In this document: positions 1 to 8,837 of the stretch, piece after piece
Layout: each line of letters starts with the position of its first letter
How positions within the stretch are numbered: the stretch's first letter is position 1
Source: Kocuria varians
Lineage (GTDB): Bacteria > Actinomycetota > Actinomycetes > Actinomycetales > Micrococcaceae
Direction: 5' to 3'
Assembly: GCF_006539885.1 (NCBI RefSeq)
Contig: NZ_BJNW01000001.1
Coordinates: forward strand, 1-64,000
DNA length: 64,000 bases
The notes under the pieces: model-generated
Databases searched by the model: none
Told to the model about the DNA's origin: nothing
Seen by the model: the letters and a program-made list of their open reading frames with translations, nothing else
Translations under genes and position numbers: made by a program

Positions 1-791
1 CGACGCGGCCGGCTGCCCGGTCGGGGTGACGGTAGGCGGAGATCATGCGCTGGTAGATCCCCCAGGTGCACTCGACTTGCACGTGCCGGTCCCCAGCGAA
101 GAGCTTGTCAAGGCGCTCGTGCTGGCGGTCGGTGAGCAGGTCAGCCCCGGTGTGCAGGGTCCGCCGCGCGGTGTAGAGCGGGTCGCCCTTGCGTCCGCGG
201 TGTCCGTGCAGTTCCTGCTGGACTCGGCGGCGGCACTCATCGAGAGCGTCCCCGGCCAACCGGATGACGTGGAAGGGATCCATAACCGTGACGGCGTCCG
301 GCAGCTCCTCGGTGGTGGCGGTCTTGAAGCCCGCGAACCCCTCCATGGCCACGACCTCGATCCCATCGCGCCAAGCCCGGTCCCGCTCGGCCAGCCAGTC
401 CTTCGGCAACTCGGGCCATCGACAGGTGGCCGACGACGATCCCGACCAGACCCCACCGCAGGCCGGCGCGGGAGATCTTGGCCCGCGGCGGCGCCGCAGC
501 GGTGGTGTCCTGACGCCACACGTGCGAGCACTCCTTGCAGCGGTAGCGGCGCACGGTGAGCACCAGCGTGGTAGGGCGCCACCCGAACGGCTCGTGCGCC
601 AACTCCCTGCTCACCGTGTCACGGGGCACGCCCTGGCAGCCGCACCGCCTGCACCAGTCGTCCGGCTCCACGACCCGGCACGCCAGCACGGACCGGTCAG
701 GCTCGAGCAGCTGGCCGGTGACCTCCAGACCGAGGCCGTCGAGGCGGGTGAAGGTAGTCAGGTCAGGGCGCGTGAAGGTAGCGTCAGGCAC
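1..791 (-). pseudogene. ISL3-family transposase remnant, internally deleted and cut by the window edge
   Basis: The reading frame starts at a GTG and encodes the N-terminal zinc-finger region of an ISL3 transposase (CxxC pairs CRRCGC and CKECSHVWRQD, about residues 47-92). It reads normally to MARVAEGL, then meets the downstream coding sequence in another frame. That second frame reads AERDRAWRDGIEVVAMEGF and later MDPFHVIRLAGDALDECRRR, and runs to the window edge. The stretch normally between them, with part of the DDE catalytic domain, is missing. The joint lies near position 400 at the short homology CTGGCTGGCC. Seen: the two frames and the abrupt join. Known: actinobacterial ISL3 transposases are continuous here. 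Inferred: a deletion plus frameshift inactivated it. The 3' end lies outside the window. Confidence 0.85.
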
Positions 792-846
792 GTCGAGGTC
801 TTCCGGACGGGTTGTGTGAGAACTCCCATCATCGGAAGACCTCGAC
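792..846. repeat. Perfect 14-bp inverted repeat at the IS boundary
   Basis: GTCGAGGTCTTCCG and CGGAAGACCTCGAC are separated by 27 bases, immediately upstream of the transposase start. The outer arm probably belongs to the terminal inverted repeat of the ISL3 element; the inner arm could form a hairpin that limits read-in of transcription. The exact IS end and target duplication cannot be set because the other end is outside the window. Confidence 0.6.
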
Positions 847-1330
847 CCTCACCCCGACACCGACGCGCCGCCCCAGGTCGCACCACAGCTACACCCTCAT
901 CTGTGAAGAGCCGCTAACCCTCAGCTTCCCCGACCTTGCCGAGCACGCAAACCGAGTCCACCCCGAGCTTAAGACGCTCGTTCAGGAATTTTCCGAGGCC
1001 GACCGCGCCCGGTTCACAGAGTCAGCGTCACTGTGCGAGATGTGGATTGACCCCGAATTCAAGAAACTACTCAACACTCTTCAACTCGATGGCCGGCTGC
1101 CTAACATCGATACAAACATCGACGCCAACAATGATTTCAAGCGCGTCTTGACGTTTACGTTGCCGGAGGGCGGCGAGACTACGGATGTCCGCGATATCAT
1201 CCAGCATGCATGGGCGGCAACGGTCGACACATACGCGGGCGCCCTCTGCCACCGAGCGAAAGAGATCGCGGCAGGAAACTCGAACTCGAGCTGGACCCCC
1301 GACCGAGCCACGAGCGCCCCCACTCTCTAG
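812..1330 (+). CDS. Uncharacterised protein, possibly 5'-truncated by the IS
   Basis: I do not recognise this 172-residue product. From about residue 27 (YTLICEEPLTLSFPDLAE) it has ordinary soluble-protein composition, while the first 26 residues are encoded by the IS border sequence and are Pro/Arg/Thr-rich. The likely reading is that the IS landed in or next to the 5' end and the true start is lost or lies further in; no good ribosome site precedes any start. Base composition is less G+C rich than the core genes, which fits acquired DNA. It faces the defence island convergently. No known motif was found. Confidence is for the frame being coding, not for the start. Confidence 0.5.
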   Translation: MCENSHHRKTSTLTPTPTRRPRSHHSYTLICEEPLTLSFPDLAEHANRVHPELKTLVQEFSEADRARFTESASLCEMWIDPEFKKLLNTLQLDGRLPNIDTNIDANNDFKRVLTFTLPEGGETTDVRDIIQHAWAATVDTYAGALCHRAKEIAAGNSNSSWTPDRATSAPTL

Positions 1331-1449
1331 AGCGTAGGTCCACGTCAGGGCCTATTTCTCTGTCGAAGCGGTGTGAGGGGTAGAGGAGCTCGTCGAGCGC
1401 GCAATGGGCAAAGGCAGCGAAGCCGTCTACTCCGACGGCGACGACATGA

Positions 1450-2649
1450 TCAAGCTCTGGCACGCTCAGCCGACGACATGAGCTGGTCGGCGTAGCCGAT
1501 GAGACTGGTGATCAGCATGAGAACCTGGATGCAGTTGCACTTACTGAACTGACGCGAGGAGACGCCATGCACGCTCGCGTGGCGCGAGTAGTAGTTCGGC
1601 ACCTTGTCGCCCTTGTGCTTCCAGAACTGCTCGTGGGCGTTCCAGATCGGCAGCCAGACCATCGCCTCGTGGACACCCATCTCGTCGATGGCGGCCGGCA
1701 CGTCCGCGTCCTTCTTCCGATTCGTGATGAGGCGTCGGGCGGCCTGGTCGGGGTAGAAACGGTAGATGAGCGTGTCGAGCGTAACGGTGAACATCGCCTG
1801 GGCCGAGCGGAAGTGTCTAGAACGCATCGCGCCGAGCCCGTCGAGTACGAACTTCAGCTCGTCGCCGACTACGTCGCGGTTCGCCTGCTCAAGAACGGTA
1901 GCGCAGTCGTCGGTGATCGACTCGTAACAGTCGCCCAGCACCCGCCGACGGCCCGAGCGGTCCTGTGCCCGGAGCAGGCGGAGCGCTGTGCGGCCGCGAG
2001 GCACCAGGTAGAGCGGGATGCCCTCCTGCTCGAGGAACTCATGCACTTGATAGGCCTTGATCTCGTCTGCGTGGCTCCTCAGATTAGGCGGGAGGAGCGC
2101 ACGGTTGAACCCGCGCAGCATCTGCGGGTCGAAGAGCGGCTTCAGGGAGCCGCGCAGCCCCTCGAGCATCGCGGCCTGCTGGCTCGCGATCTGCTTGAGC
2201 ATCGGCTCGATCTCTGGGCTGACTCCGATGCCCTTCAGCGCCGAGAAGTCGATCATCGGAGCCGTGAACGTCGGTAGGCTCGCCACGATCGACGCCACCT
2301 GCGACTGGACCCGTTCGTTGTATGGCTCGAGCGCATTCTTGACCAGCACGTCGTAGTCAGGCAGCGCCGACTTCATCTGCTCCTGGAGGCGTCGGTTCAG
2401 CAGCCCCATGATGTCCCGCGCGTACGCCGAGGTGCCCGGGATCATTGCCTTCATCTGCTCTCGGATGGGCGCGACCATCTTCGCGACGGCGGCATCCATG
2501 CTGGGCATCAAAGACTGCGCGAACCTTGGCGGCAGTCGAAGCCTCGCCCCGACGTCCGCAGCAGAGTCTCCGTCTTGCTCGCTCTCCGAGTTGCGTTCCC
2601 TCTCTTGGGCAGGCTTGAGATCGTCCTCACGGTCATCGTTGTGTGTCAT
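1450..2649 (-). CDS. Putative HEPN-domain protein downstream of the type I restriction operon
   Basis: This 399-residue protein starts at an ATG preceded by AGGAGAG. The first 35 residues are charged and probably disordered. Residues 40-190 look helical and resemble no enzyme I know. The last 50 residues carry RHASVHG (R356, H361), an R-x4-H pattern followed by a hydrophobic helix (VLMLITSLIGYA). That arrangement is the hallmark of HEPN domains, many of which are RNases in abortive-infection and toxin systems. It lies 85 bases after hsdR on the same strand, so it may be co-transcribed. Seen: the motif and linkage. Inferred: a defence role, perhaps as a back-up to restriction. It could instead be a non-catalytic binding domain. 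Confidence 0.55.
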   Translation of the reverse strand: MTHNDDREDDLKPAQERERNSESEQDGDSAADVGARLRLPPRFAQSLMPSMDAAVAKMVAPIREQMKAMIPGTSAYARDIMGLLNRRLQEQMKSALPDYDVLVKNALEPYNERVQSQVASIVASLPTFTAPMIDFSALKGIGVSPEIEPMLKQIASQQAAMLEGLRGSLKPLFDPQMLRGFNRALLPPNLRSHADEIKAYQVHEFLEQEGIPLYLVPRGRTALRLLRAQDRSGRRRVLGDCYESITDDCATVLEQANRDVVGDELKFVLDGLGAMRSRHFRSAQAMFTVTLDTLIYRFYPDQAARRLITNRKKDADVPAAIDEMGVHEAMVWLPIWNAHEQFWKHKGDKVPNYYSRHASVHGVSSRQFSKCNCIQVLMLITSLIGYADQLMSSAERARA

Positions 2650-2734
2650 GACACTCTCCTGGTCGCCACGCTCGCTCGAACCGACGTTGCATCATCGAGA
2701 CCGTTGTCGGCACTCTCAGAGACTCTTGGGCGCT

Positions 2735-5700
2735 CTACATCGCTGAGTCGGTGGCACCCAGTTGTGCGGCCACTTGAGAGGCGAAGGTCGGATCGACGTG
2801 GATGCGGGCGACGACGTCGTCAGCGATCTTGTCCACATCAAGAGGCACGTCTGGGCCGTCGTACTCCACCGACTGCGCGGGCCAGTGGAAATCGACCCGC
2901 GGGGTGTAGGCGCTCTCTCCGTCGTCGCCGTAGGCAGTGAGGACATGATCAAAGACAAGCCGCACCTTCGAGGAGAAGATGTCGAGCGTGTAGGGAGTCT
3001 CGGGCAGCTCTTGGTCCAGGACTCGTCGGATCGTGCTATCGACGTCATTCATCACGTCGACCTTGCGTCGCCAGTCTTGGACTAGTTTGTCATGGAGATG
3101 TTCCAGCAACTTCTTTGCGCTGGCCTTCACCGTGTCGCGCTCGTCGTCGGTGAGCACCGGATCGGGCTGGGTCAGCAGGTCGAAGATCGCTAGCTCTTCC
3201 TCGGTCATTCCCTCACGAGCCGACCGTTCTTCCTCCTCGGTCAGGTTCTGCGACAGCTCGATCAAGCGCCGCAGGTACTCGTCGATGTTCACGCTGCCGG
3301 AGTTGTAGTCGTCGATCAGCTGCTCGATCCGCTCGACGAGTTCGTACCGGGTGGGGTTGCGCGTCGCCGAGGCGATGGCCTGTTGGCGTAGCAGTTGCGC
3401 CAGTCGGTCCGTCTCGGCTCGCTTGCGACCAGCGAACTTGGTCGCCAGGCCCTCGAAGTCGATCTGTGACAGGTCAATGAGCGGATCGGGTTTGGTCCCC
3501 TCGGCAGCGGCTCGGATGACATATTCCTCTGCACCTACGGAGCGGTCGAGCAGTGCGTCCACCGCATCCGTGACCGAACCGAGGTCCGCCTCGGCCGGCC
3601 GTGTGACCTCCGCGATGCGCTCGGCGAGCACCCTGATCGCTGCGACGTTGCGTTGCTGCGCAGCAGCCTTGGGGTCGGGCAGGAGGGCCTTGAAGAGCTT
3701 GCGCACCTGGCGCGCCTTCTGCTGGAAGTCGGTGCGTGTGTCCTCGTCGACGAGCAGCGCCTCGACAGCTGCGTCGCGCTTGGCGACGTGGTCGAATCCT
3801 TCGGCGTCGCGCATCGCAGCAAGGTCGACTCCGACGCCGGTGCAGAAGGCGAACAGGTCGGCCACGGCAGCGTCCAGCTCGGCGGCGAGGGCGTCGATGA
3901 TTTCGATCGGTGAGTCGCCGGCGTTCGCGGCCCCGTAGATCGCCAACGCCTTCTCCAGGTTCCGGAAGACACCGACGTAGTCGACGATCAACCCGTTGTC
4001 CTTCTCCGGGAAGACCCGGTTGGCCCTGGCGATCGTCTGCATCAACGTATGATTACGCATCGGCCGGTCGAGGTAGACCGTCGAGACACTGGGCGCGTCG
4101 AAGCCGGTCATCCACATCGCGCAGACGAACACGAGCCGCAGCGGGTCCTGGGCGTCCTTAAACTTCTCGGCCAGGTCCTCGCGGATCATCCGCTCGCGGT
4201 GCGGTCGGATGTCGAGGCCCTGTTCGTCAAGCATCTTCAGCTCGTTCTGGCTCTGCGAGACCACGACCGCCATGTCGGTGGTCTCCATGAGCTCGATCCG
4301 CGATGCCAGCCACGGACGCTCGAGCTCTGGCAACGCGTCATGCTCCGCCTTCAGGTCAGCCAGATGCTCGGTCCAGGCTTCTCGGACGAGGTTGTACATC
4401 CGCACGGCTGCGGCCTTGTCGAGCCCGACGTACATCGCCTTGCCGGTGAAGCCCCGGCCGACGAAGTGGGTCACGAGGTCCTTGGCGATCGTCTTCAGGC
4501 GCTCAGGACGTGTCAGCAGCGTGTATTGCGTACCGAACGCCCGAGCGAGCTGGCCCTCGGCGTCCTCGTCGAGCTCGGCCTCCTCGAGGAGTTCGTTGAG
4601 TTCCTCGGAGAAATTCTCGTTGACCAGCTGCAGCTCGGGAATGCGGTTCTCGTAGTACAACGGGACCGTCGCGCCGTCCTCGATCGCGTCGCGGAAGTTG
4701 TAGACGCTGACGTAGTCGCCGAACTGCTCGCGCGTGGCCTGCTCCTCACCGGCGATCAGCGGTGTGCCGGTGAAGCCCATCATCGAGGCGTTCGGTAGCG
4801 CAGTGCGCATGTTCAGGGCGAGTGTGTCGTACTGGCTTCGGTGCGCCTCGTCGGTGATGACGATGACATCCGAACGGGTTGAGAGAACCGGCATCTGCCG
4901 CTCCCCCAACGCCTTCGACGGCTGGAACTTGTGGATCAACGTGAACACGTACCGGTGGTCAGCCGCCAGCAGCTCACGCAGGTGCGCCACGGAGTCTGCG
5001 TGCACCCTGGCCTCGGGCGAGATCGCCCCGGCGTCGGCGAACTCCCCGTGGAGCTGAGTGTCGAGCTCGGTGCGGTCGGTGACCATGACAAACGTCCACC
5101 TGCCCGGCACCCGTCGCAGCACCTTCTGGCTGAACCACAGCATCGACAGCGACTTGCCCGAGCCCTGGGTATGCCAGAAGACTCCCAGGCGCTTGTCCTG
5201 CTCAGCACGCGCCCGGTGCAGGTTCTCGATCGCCGCGTTGACTCCGAGGTACTGGTGGGACCGAGCGATCACCTTGATCAGGCCACCGGGACGCTCCATG
5301 TAAGCAACGAAGTTTTCCAGCAGGTCCAGCAGCACCGCCGGGTGGCAGGTGCCGCGCAGCGCGGTCTCCAGTGCGACCGCACCGCGGGTGCCGTGGGCGT
5401 CGATGACTTTCCAGTCATTGAAGAATTCGAAGGACGAGTACGTGGAGCCGACCTTGGCCACGGAACCGTTGGAGAGCACCACGAAGCAGTTCGGGATGAA
5501 CAGCTGAGGGATGGTGTCGCGGTAGTCCGTCAGATTGTTGGCGTAAGCCGCCTTGACCGACTCGTTGGGCTCCTTGAACTCCATCAGTACCAACGGGATA
5601 CCGTTGATGAACAGCACCAGGTCCAGGCGTCGGCTGTGCAGGTTGCCCTTGACCCAGAGCTGCTGCACGGCCAGCAGGTCGTTGTTCGATGAATCCTTGA

Positions 5701-6067
5701 AGTCGAGGAACCGTAAGGTCTCAATCTGCTTCGTGCCCTGGTCGTCAGTCCACTCCGCCAGATAGCCGTCACGCAGCAGGTCATGGACTTCCCGATTGGC
5801 GCGGACCCGGTCCATGGCTGTGCGGTCCTTCGTCAGCACCTCGATCGCCTCGTTGATAGCGATATCGGGCACGTATTCAGAGTTGATCTTGCGCATAGCA
5901 AGCCGCAGCCGGTGAACGAGCACGACATCACGTTGGGAGTCGCGCCCCAGGCTGCCCTCGGGTCCCAAGATCTCCTGGAAGGCGTCGACTGGAGTCCAGC
6001 CGAGCTCCGCCAGAAGCTCGATGCTCGGCTTCTCGACGTACCAGTATTCCGGGCCCGTGGGAGTCAT
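2735..6067 (-). CDS. hsdR: Type I restriction enzyme R subunit (HsdR)
   Basis: This is the motor and nuclease subunit of a type I restriction-modification complex; it translocates DNA by ATP hydrolysis and cuts at a distance from the unmethylated target. At 1110 residues it is normal length. The N-terminal PD-(D/E)xK nuclease is visible (D149, then EFK at 163-165). The helicase core has Walker A TQGSGKS (300-306), DEAH (406-409), TGTPL, and the late motifs MTGFDAPS and QTIARANR. The C-terminal third is the helical region that docks on the methylase. The start ATG overlaps the hsdS stop as ATGA, so translation is coupled. All catalytic motifs are intact, so the enzyme is likely active. Confidence 0.96.
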   Translation of the reverse strand: MTPTGPEYWYVEKPSIELLAELGWTPVDAFQEILGPEGSLGRDSQRDVVLVHRLRLAMRKINSEYVPDIAINEAIEVLTKDRTAMDRVRANREVHDLLRDGYLAEWTDDQGTKQIETLRFLDFKDSSNNDLLAVQQLWVKGNLHSRRLDLVLFINGIPLVLMEFKEPNESVKAAYANNLTDYRDTIPQLFIPNCFVVLSNGSVAKVGSTYSSFEFFNDWKVIDAHGTRGAVALETALRGTCHPAVLLDLLENFVAYMERPGGLIKVIARSHQYLGVNAAIENLHRARAEQDKRLGVFWHTQGSGKSLSMLWFSQKVLRRVPGRWTFVMVTDRTELDTQLHGEFADAGAISPEARVHADSVAHLRELLAADHRYVFTLIHKFQPSKALGERQMPVLSTRSDVIVITDEAHRSQYDTLALNMRTALPNASMMGFTGTPLIAGEEQATREQFGDYVSVYNFRDAIEDGATVPLYYENRIPELQLVNENFSEELNELLEEAELDEDAEGQLARAFGTQYTLLTRPERLKTIAKDLVTHFVGRGFTGKAMYVGLDKAAAVRMYNLVREAWTEHLADLKAEHDALPELERPWLASRIELMETTDMAVVVSQSQNELKMLDEQGLDIRPHRERMIREDLAEKFKDAQDPLRLVFVCAMWMTGFDAPSVSTVYLDRPMRNHTLMQTIARANRVFPEKDNGLIVDYVGVFRNLEKALAIYGAANAGDSPIEIIDALAAELDAAVADLFAFCTGVGVDLAAMRDAEGFDHVAKRDAAVEALLVDEDTRTDFQQKARQVRKLFKALLPDPKAAAQQRNVAAIRVLAERIAEVTRPAEADLGSVTDAVDALLDRSVGAEEYVIRAAAEGTKPDPLIDLSQIDFEGLATKFAGRKRAETDRLAQLLRQQAIASATRNPTRYELVERIEQLIDDYNSGSVNIDEYLRRLIELSQNLTEEEERSAREGMTEEELAIFDLLTQPDPVLTDDERDTVKASAKKLLEHLHDKLVQDWRRKVDVMNDVDSTIRRVLDQELPETPYTLDIFSSKVRLVFDHVLTAYGDDGESAYTPRVDFHWPAQSVEYDGPDVPLDVDKIADDVVARIHVDPTFASQVAAQLGATDSAM

Positions 6068-7290
6068 TGCGCCACCGCGCTCTCTTCGGTTGAGCCCGTC
6101 GAAATCACCGCATCAAGATCGAGCGACGACACGTCGATCTGTCCAGTTACCAACTTCGGCAGCAGAAGATCCCGCACCTCTGCGAGTTTCTCGTTCTGCG
6201 ACATGAGGCCGGTCGCGTGGGATCCGAGGGGATCGACAAGGGCCTGAAATGAGTCAAGCACCTGCACATCCGGGAGCAGGAAAGGTTGCGCATACGCGGC
6301 CTCACGGCTGAGTCCCGGGACGGCGGCATGGGAGTTAGTGAATGCCGTCCGGCGCAACTGCTCGGAAACGAACCTCAACGGCAAGTCAGTCTGCACAAAG
6401 TAGGCAGTGTCGATGGGCCAGCAGGGTCCGTCGACCCAGTGAACGCTACCGACGTTGCCCTTGCGTCCAACAACGATCGCAGGACCGTCGACGAACGACT
6501 CATCGTGCCAGCCCACGACTCCGGCAGAACTCACAACCGCCACGCCGCCTCCACGTCTGGCGCTAGCCTTGAGCGCCTTGCCGTACTTAAGTTCCAGAGC
6601 GTCACCTATTGTCGCTGCGCGCCACCCCTCGGGAATCGGTCCGACGACCGAGTCGACCATGGGCACGTCCTCGTGGCCAGGAAAGCGGAACTTCACGAAC
6701 CACTCACGGTAGATGGCCCGCGCCATCTCCTCCAGCACCTCCACGCGCCGCCGATTGTTTTCGATGAGCTCATCGACAGACGCGAGGATCTCACCGACTG
6801 ACTGCTGCACTCGGAGGTCCGGGAAGGCAATCCGCACGCGGTAGAGACGCTCGGGCGCGGTGTGTCGAACAGTTGCACCGGTTGCAGTGGCGCGAACCTG
6901 GCTTCGTGCCGTGTCCGAAAGCATCGAGTAGTACAGAAATCGCTCGTCCACCTTCGCGCCCGGCTTTATCTGGACAAGGCCGAGTCGCTGGTTGTGAAGC
7001 ATGGACGGCTTGGCAGGCACGAACGCTGGCGACCCGAGGATGGGAGCGGACTGTGTGAGGTCGGTCATGACGACGACCATGTCGCCAGGCGCTAGTTCAA
7101 ACTCCGGCGGGTAGGTGCCGGTGTAGTAGTCGTCCTTGCCGGGGCGAAGCTTGAGCCCGCCCCCGATCGGGAAGTTGCCCGGCTTCAGCACGAGTTTGTC
7201 GCCGGTCGCGGCAAAGTGCTCGCCCTTGAAGGCATAGCCGTGCTTCACGTGAATCAACTCGCCCAGCGTTGTCGTCGGCCACTCACTCAT
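6064..7290 (-). CDS. hsdS: Type I restriction-modification specificity subunit (HsdS)
   Basis: This subunit reads the bipartite DNA target for both methylation and cleavage. The 408-residue protein has the standard plan: target-recognition domain 1 (about 1-150), a conserved helical spacer (about 160-195, IGEILASVDELIENNRR-like), target-recognition domain 2 (about 220-345) opening with IPEGWRAATIGDALELKYGK, and a second spacer (LMSQNEKLAEVRDLLLPKL). It overlaps hsdM and hsdR by four bases at each end. The recognition sequence cannot be read from the protein by eye. No inverted spare hsdS copy or recombinase gene lies beside it, so phase variation by shuffling is not suggested. Confidence 0.93.
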   Translation of the reverse strand: MSEWPTTTLGELIHVKHGYAFKGEHFAATGDKLVLKPGNFPIGGGLKLRPGKDDYYTGTYPPEFELAPGDMVVVMTDLTQSAPILGSPAFVPAKPSMLHNQRLGLVQIKPGAKVDERFLYYSMLSDTARSQVRATATGATVRHTAPERLYRVRIAFPDLRVQQSVGEILASVDELIENNRRRVEVLEEMARAIYREWFVKFRFPGHEDVPMVDSVVGPIPEGWRAATIGDALELKYGKALKASARRGGGVAVVSSAGVVGWHDESFVDGPAIVVGRKGNVGSVHWVDGPCWPIDTAYFVQTDLPLRFVSEQLRRTAFTNSHAAVPGLSREAAYAQPFLLPDVQVLDSFQALVDPLGSHATGLMSQNEKLAEVRDLLLPKLVTGQIDVSSLDLDAVISTGSTEESAVAQ

Positions 7291-8837
7291 GCGTCGAGGA
7301 TCCCTTGAACCGCAGCATCGACCTTCGAACGCAGGACATCACCCTCGTCGCTCAGCGTCGCGAACTCCTCGTACAGCGCCGTAAGGTCGCCTATAAAGTC
7401 GACTTCACGCACGTCGACTGCAACAGTGCCGGTGTAGCGGCCGGGGTTCAGGCTCCAGCCTTGTGCTTCTATCTCGGCGCGGGTGGCGATCTTGCACAGG
7501 CCTCCGACGTCGACATACTTCCCGTCGGGGAAGTTCTCGGCCAACAGCGCTTCGCTGCCGTCGACGGTCTCGACGTCCTCGCCACGGTAGAGCCGCACCA
7601 CATTGGCTAGGAACTCGATCTGATCGGCTGTGAAGTCACGGTGGGCGCGGTCGATCTGCCGGAAGATGTGGCGAGCGTCGAGGAACAATACGGTGTCCTC
7701 GCGCGGGGTGCCGACCTTGGCCTTGTCAAGGAACCACAATGTCACCGGCAGGGTAACCGTATAGAAGAAGTTGGAACTAATCGCGACCATCACGTCCACG
7801 GTGCCGGACTCGATCAGTTGCTTGCGGATCTCCTTCTCAGAGTGGCCCGCGTCGCCTGCGGAGTTCGCCATGACGAAGCCGGCACGGCCGGTCGGGGACA
7901 GCGCGGCGTAGAACTGCTGGATCCACAGGAAGTTGCCGTTATCGGCCCTGGGCAGGCCGAACGGGAACCGCCTGTCACCGGCGAGCTGGTCCTTCTTGAT
8001 CTTGTCTACGTTGAAGGGCGGGTTGGCCATCACGTAGTCGAAAGCACCCACGGCGCTGTGCGGGTCCTCGTAGTAGCTGTTGGCCTGCCGGATGTCCCCG
8101 GACAACCCGTGCAATGCCAGGTTCATCTTGGCCAGCGGGACGGTGTCGTCGGTCTTTTCAACACCGAGAATAGAGAGTTGGCGGCTGGCCGATTCGTTGT
8201 GGCGCTCGACGAACTTCGCACACTGGACAAACATGCCGCCCGACCCGCAGGCAGGGTCGAACACGCGCCCCTGGAAGGGCTCGAGGATCTCGACGATGAG
8301 CCGGACGATGGAGTACGGGGTGAAGTACTCGCCGCCGCCCTTCCCTTCCTGCGCGGCGAAGTTGGACAGGAAGTCCTCGTAGATGAATCCGAAGGCGTCA
8401 CCCGAGAGCTGGGTGGGCAACGGCGCGAAGAGTCGAAGCAGCTCGATCAAGGTCGAGCGCTCGAGCTTCCGGTACCCGCGCGGCAGGATGTCCTTCAGCT
8501 CCGGGTTGGCTGCCTCGATGGCATTGATCGCATCGTCGGTGGCTTTACCGACGTCATCACCCTCGGGAAGATCGACCAGGCTGGACAGCCGTGACTCGTC
8601 GGGGACGTAGAGCACCGATCTGGCCTTGTAGTCGGCGGCCGTCGCCGGGTTCCGAGCACTGGCCTTCGACTCGACCACCCCACGCACGGCCTCGAAGCGG
8701 TTCTCCGCGTACGCGAGGAAGACAAGCCCCAGGACGGGGTCGCGGTACTGGACGGGGGTGAGCTTGGAGTTGGCGCGCAACTCGTCAGCTGCAGCCCATA
8801 GGGTGCTGCGGACCTTGCCGAGGTCGACCGTCTTCAC
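7287..8837 (-). CDS. hsdM: Type I restriction-modification methyltransferase (HsdM)
   Basis: This is an N6-adenine DNA methyltransferase that forms M2S with HsdS and protects the host target. The 516-residue protein has an N-terminal helical domain (about 1-150), the SAM-binding motif DPACGSGG (194-201) and the catalytic NPPF (272-275). The chosen start is GTG, sharing GTGA with the stop of ychF; the next residues, KTVDLGKVRSTLWAAADELR, match the family N-terminus. This overlap makes the restriction genes translationally dependent on ychF, which is unusual for a restriction island. Confidence 0.96.
   Translation of the reverse strand: MKTVDLGKVRSTLWAAADELRANSKLTPVQYRDPVLGLVFLAYAENRFEAVRGVVESKASARNPATAADYKARSVLYVPDESRLSSLVDLPEGDDVGKATDDAINAIEAANPELKDILPRGYRKLERSTLIELLRLFAPLPTQLSGDAFGFIYEDFLSNFAAQEGKGGGEYFTPYSIVRLIVEILEPFQGRVFDPACGSGGMFVQCAKFVERHNESASRQLSILGVEKTDDTVPLAKMNLALHGLSGDIRQANSYYEDPHSAVGAFDYVMANPPFNVDKIKKDQLAGDRRFPFGLPRADNGNFLWIQQFYAALSPTGRAGFVMANSAGDAGHSEKEIRKQLIESGTVDVMVAISSNFFYTVTLPVTLWFLDKAKVGTPREDTVLFLDARHIFRQIDRAHRDFTADQIEFLANVVRLYRGEDVETVDGSEALLAENFPDGKYVDVGGLCKIATRAEIEAQGWSLNPGRYTGTVAVDVREVDFIGDLTALYEEFATLSDEGDVLRSKVDAAVQGILDA

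Noticed and set aside
1331-1449. A small leftward frame between the unknown gene and the HEPN-type gene
   Set aside because: Ser-run and Arg-rich composition and overlap with the opposite gene suggest non-coding sequence.
1450-2649. A HEPN/MNT toxin-antitoxin pair
   Set aside because: No small nucleotidyltransferase gene adjoins the HEPN-type gene, so it is not the classical pair.
2735-8837. BREX, DISARM or phase-variable restriction system
   Set aside because: Only hsdM, hsdS and hsdR are present; no pglX/pglZ-like, helicase-DUF1998 or extra hsdS genes were seen.
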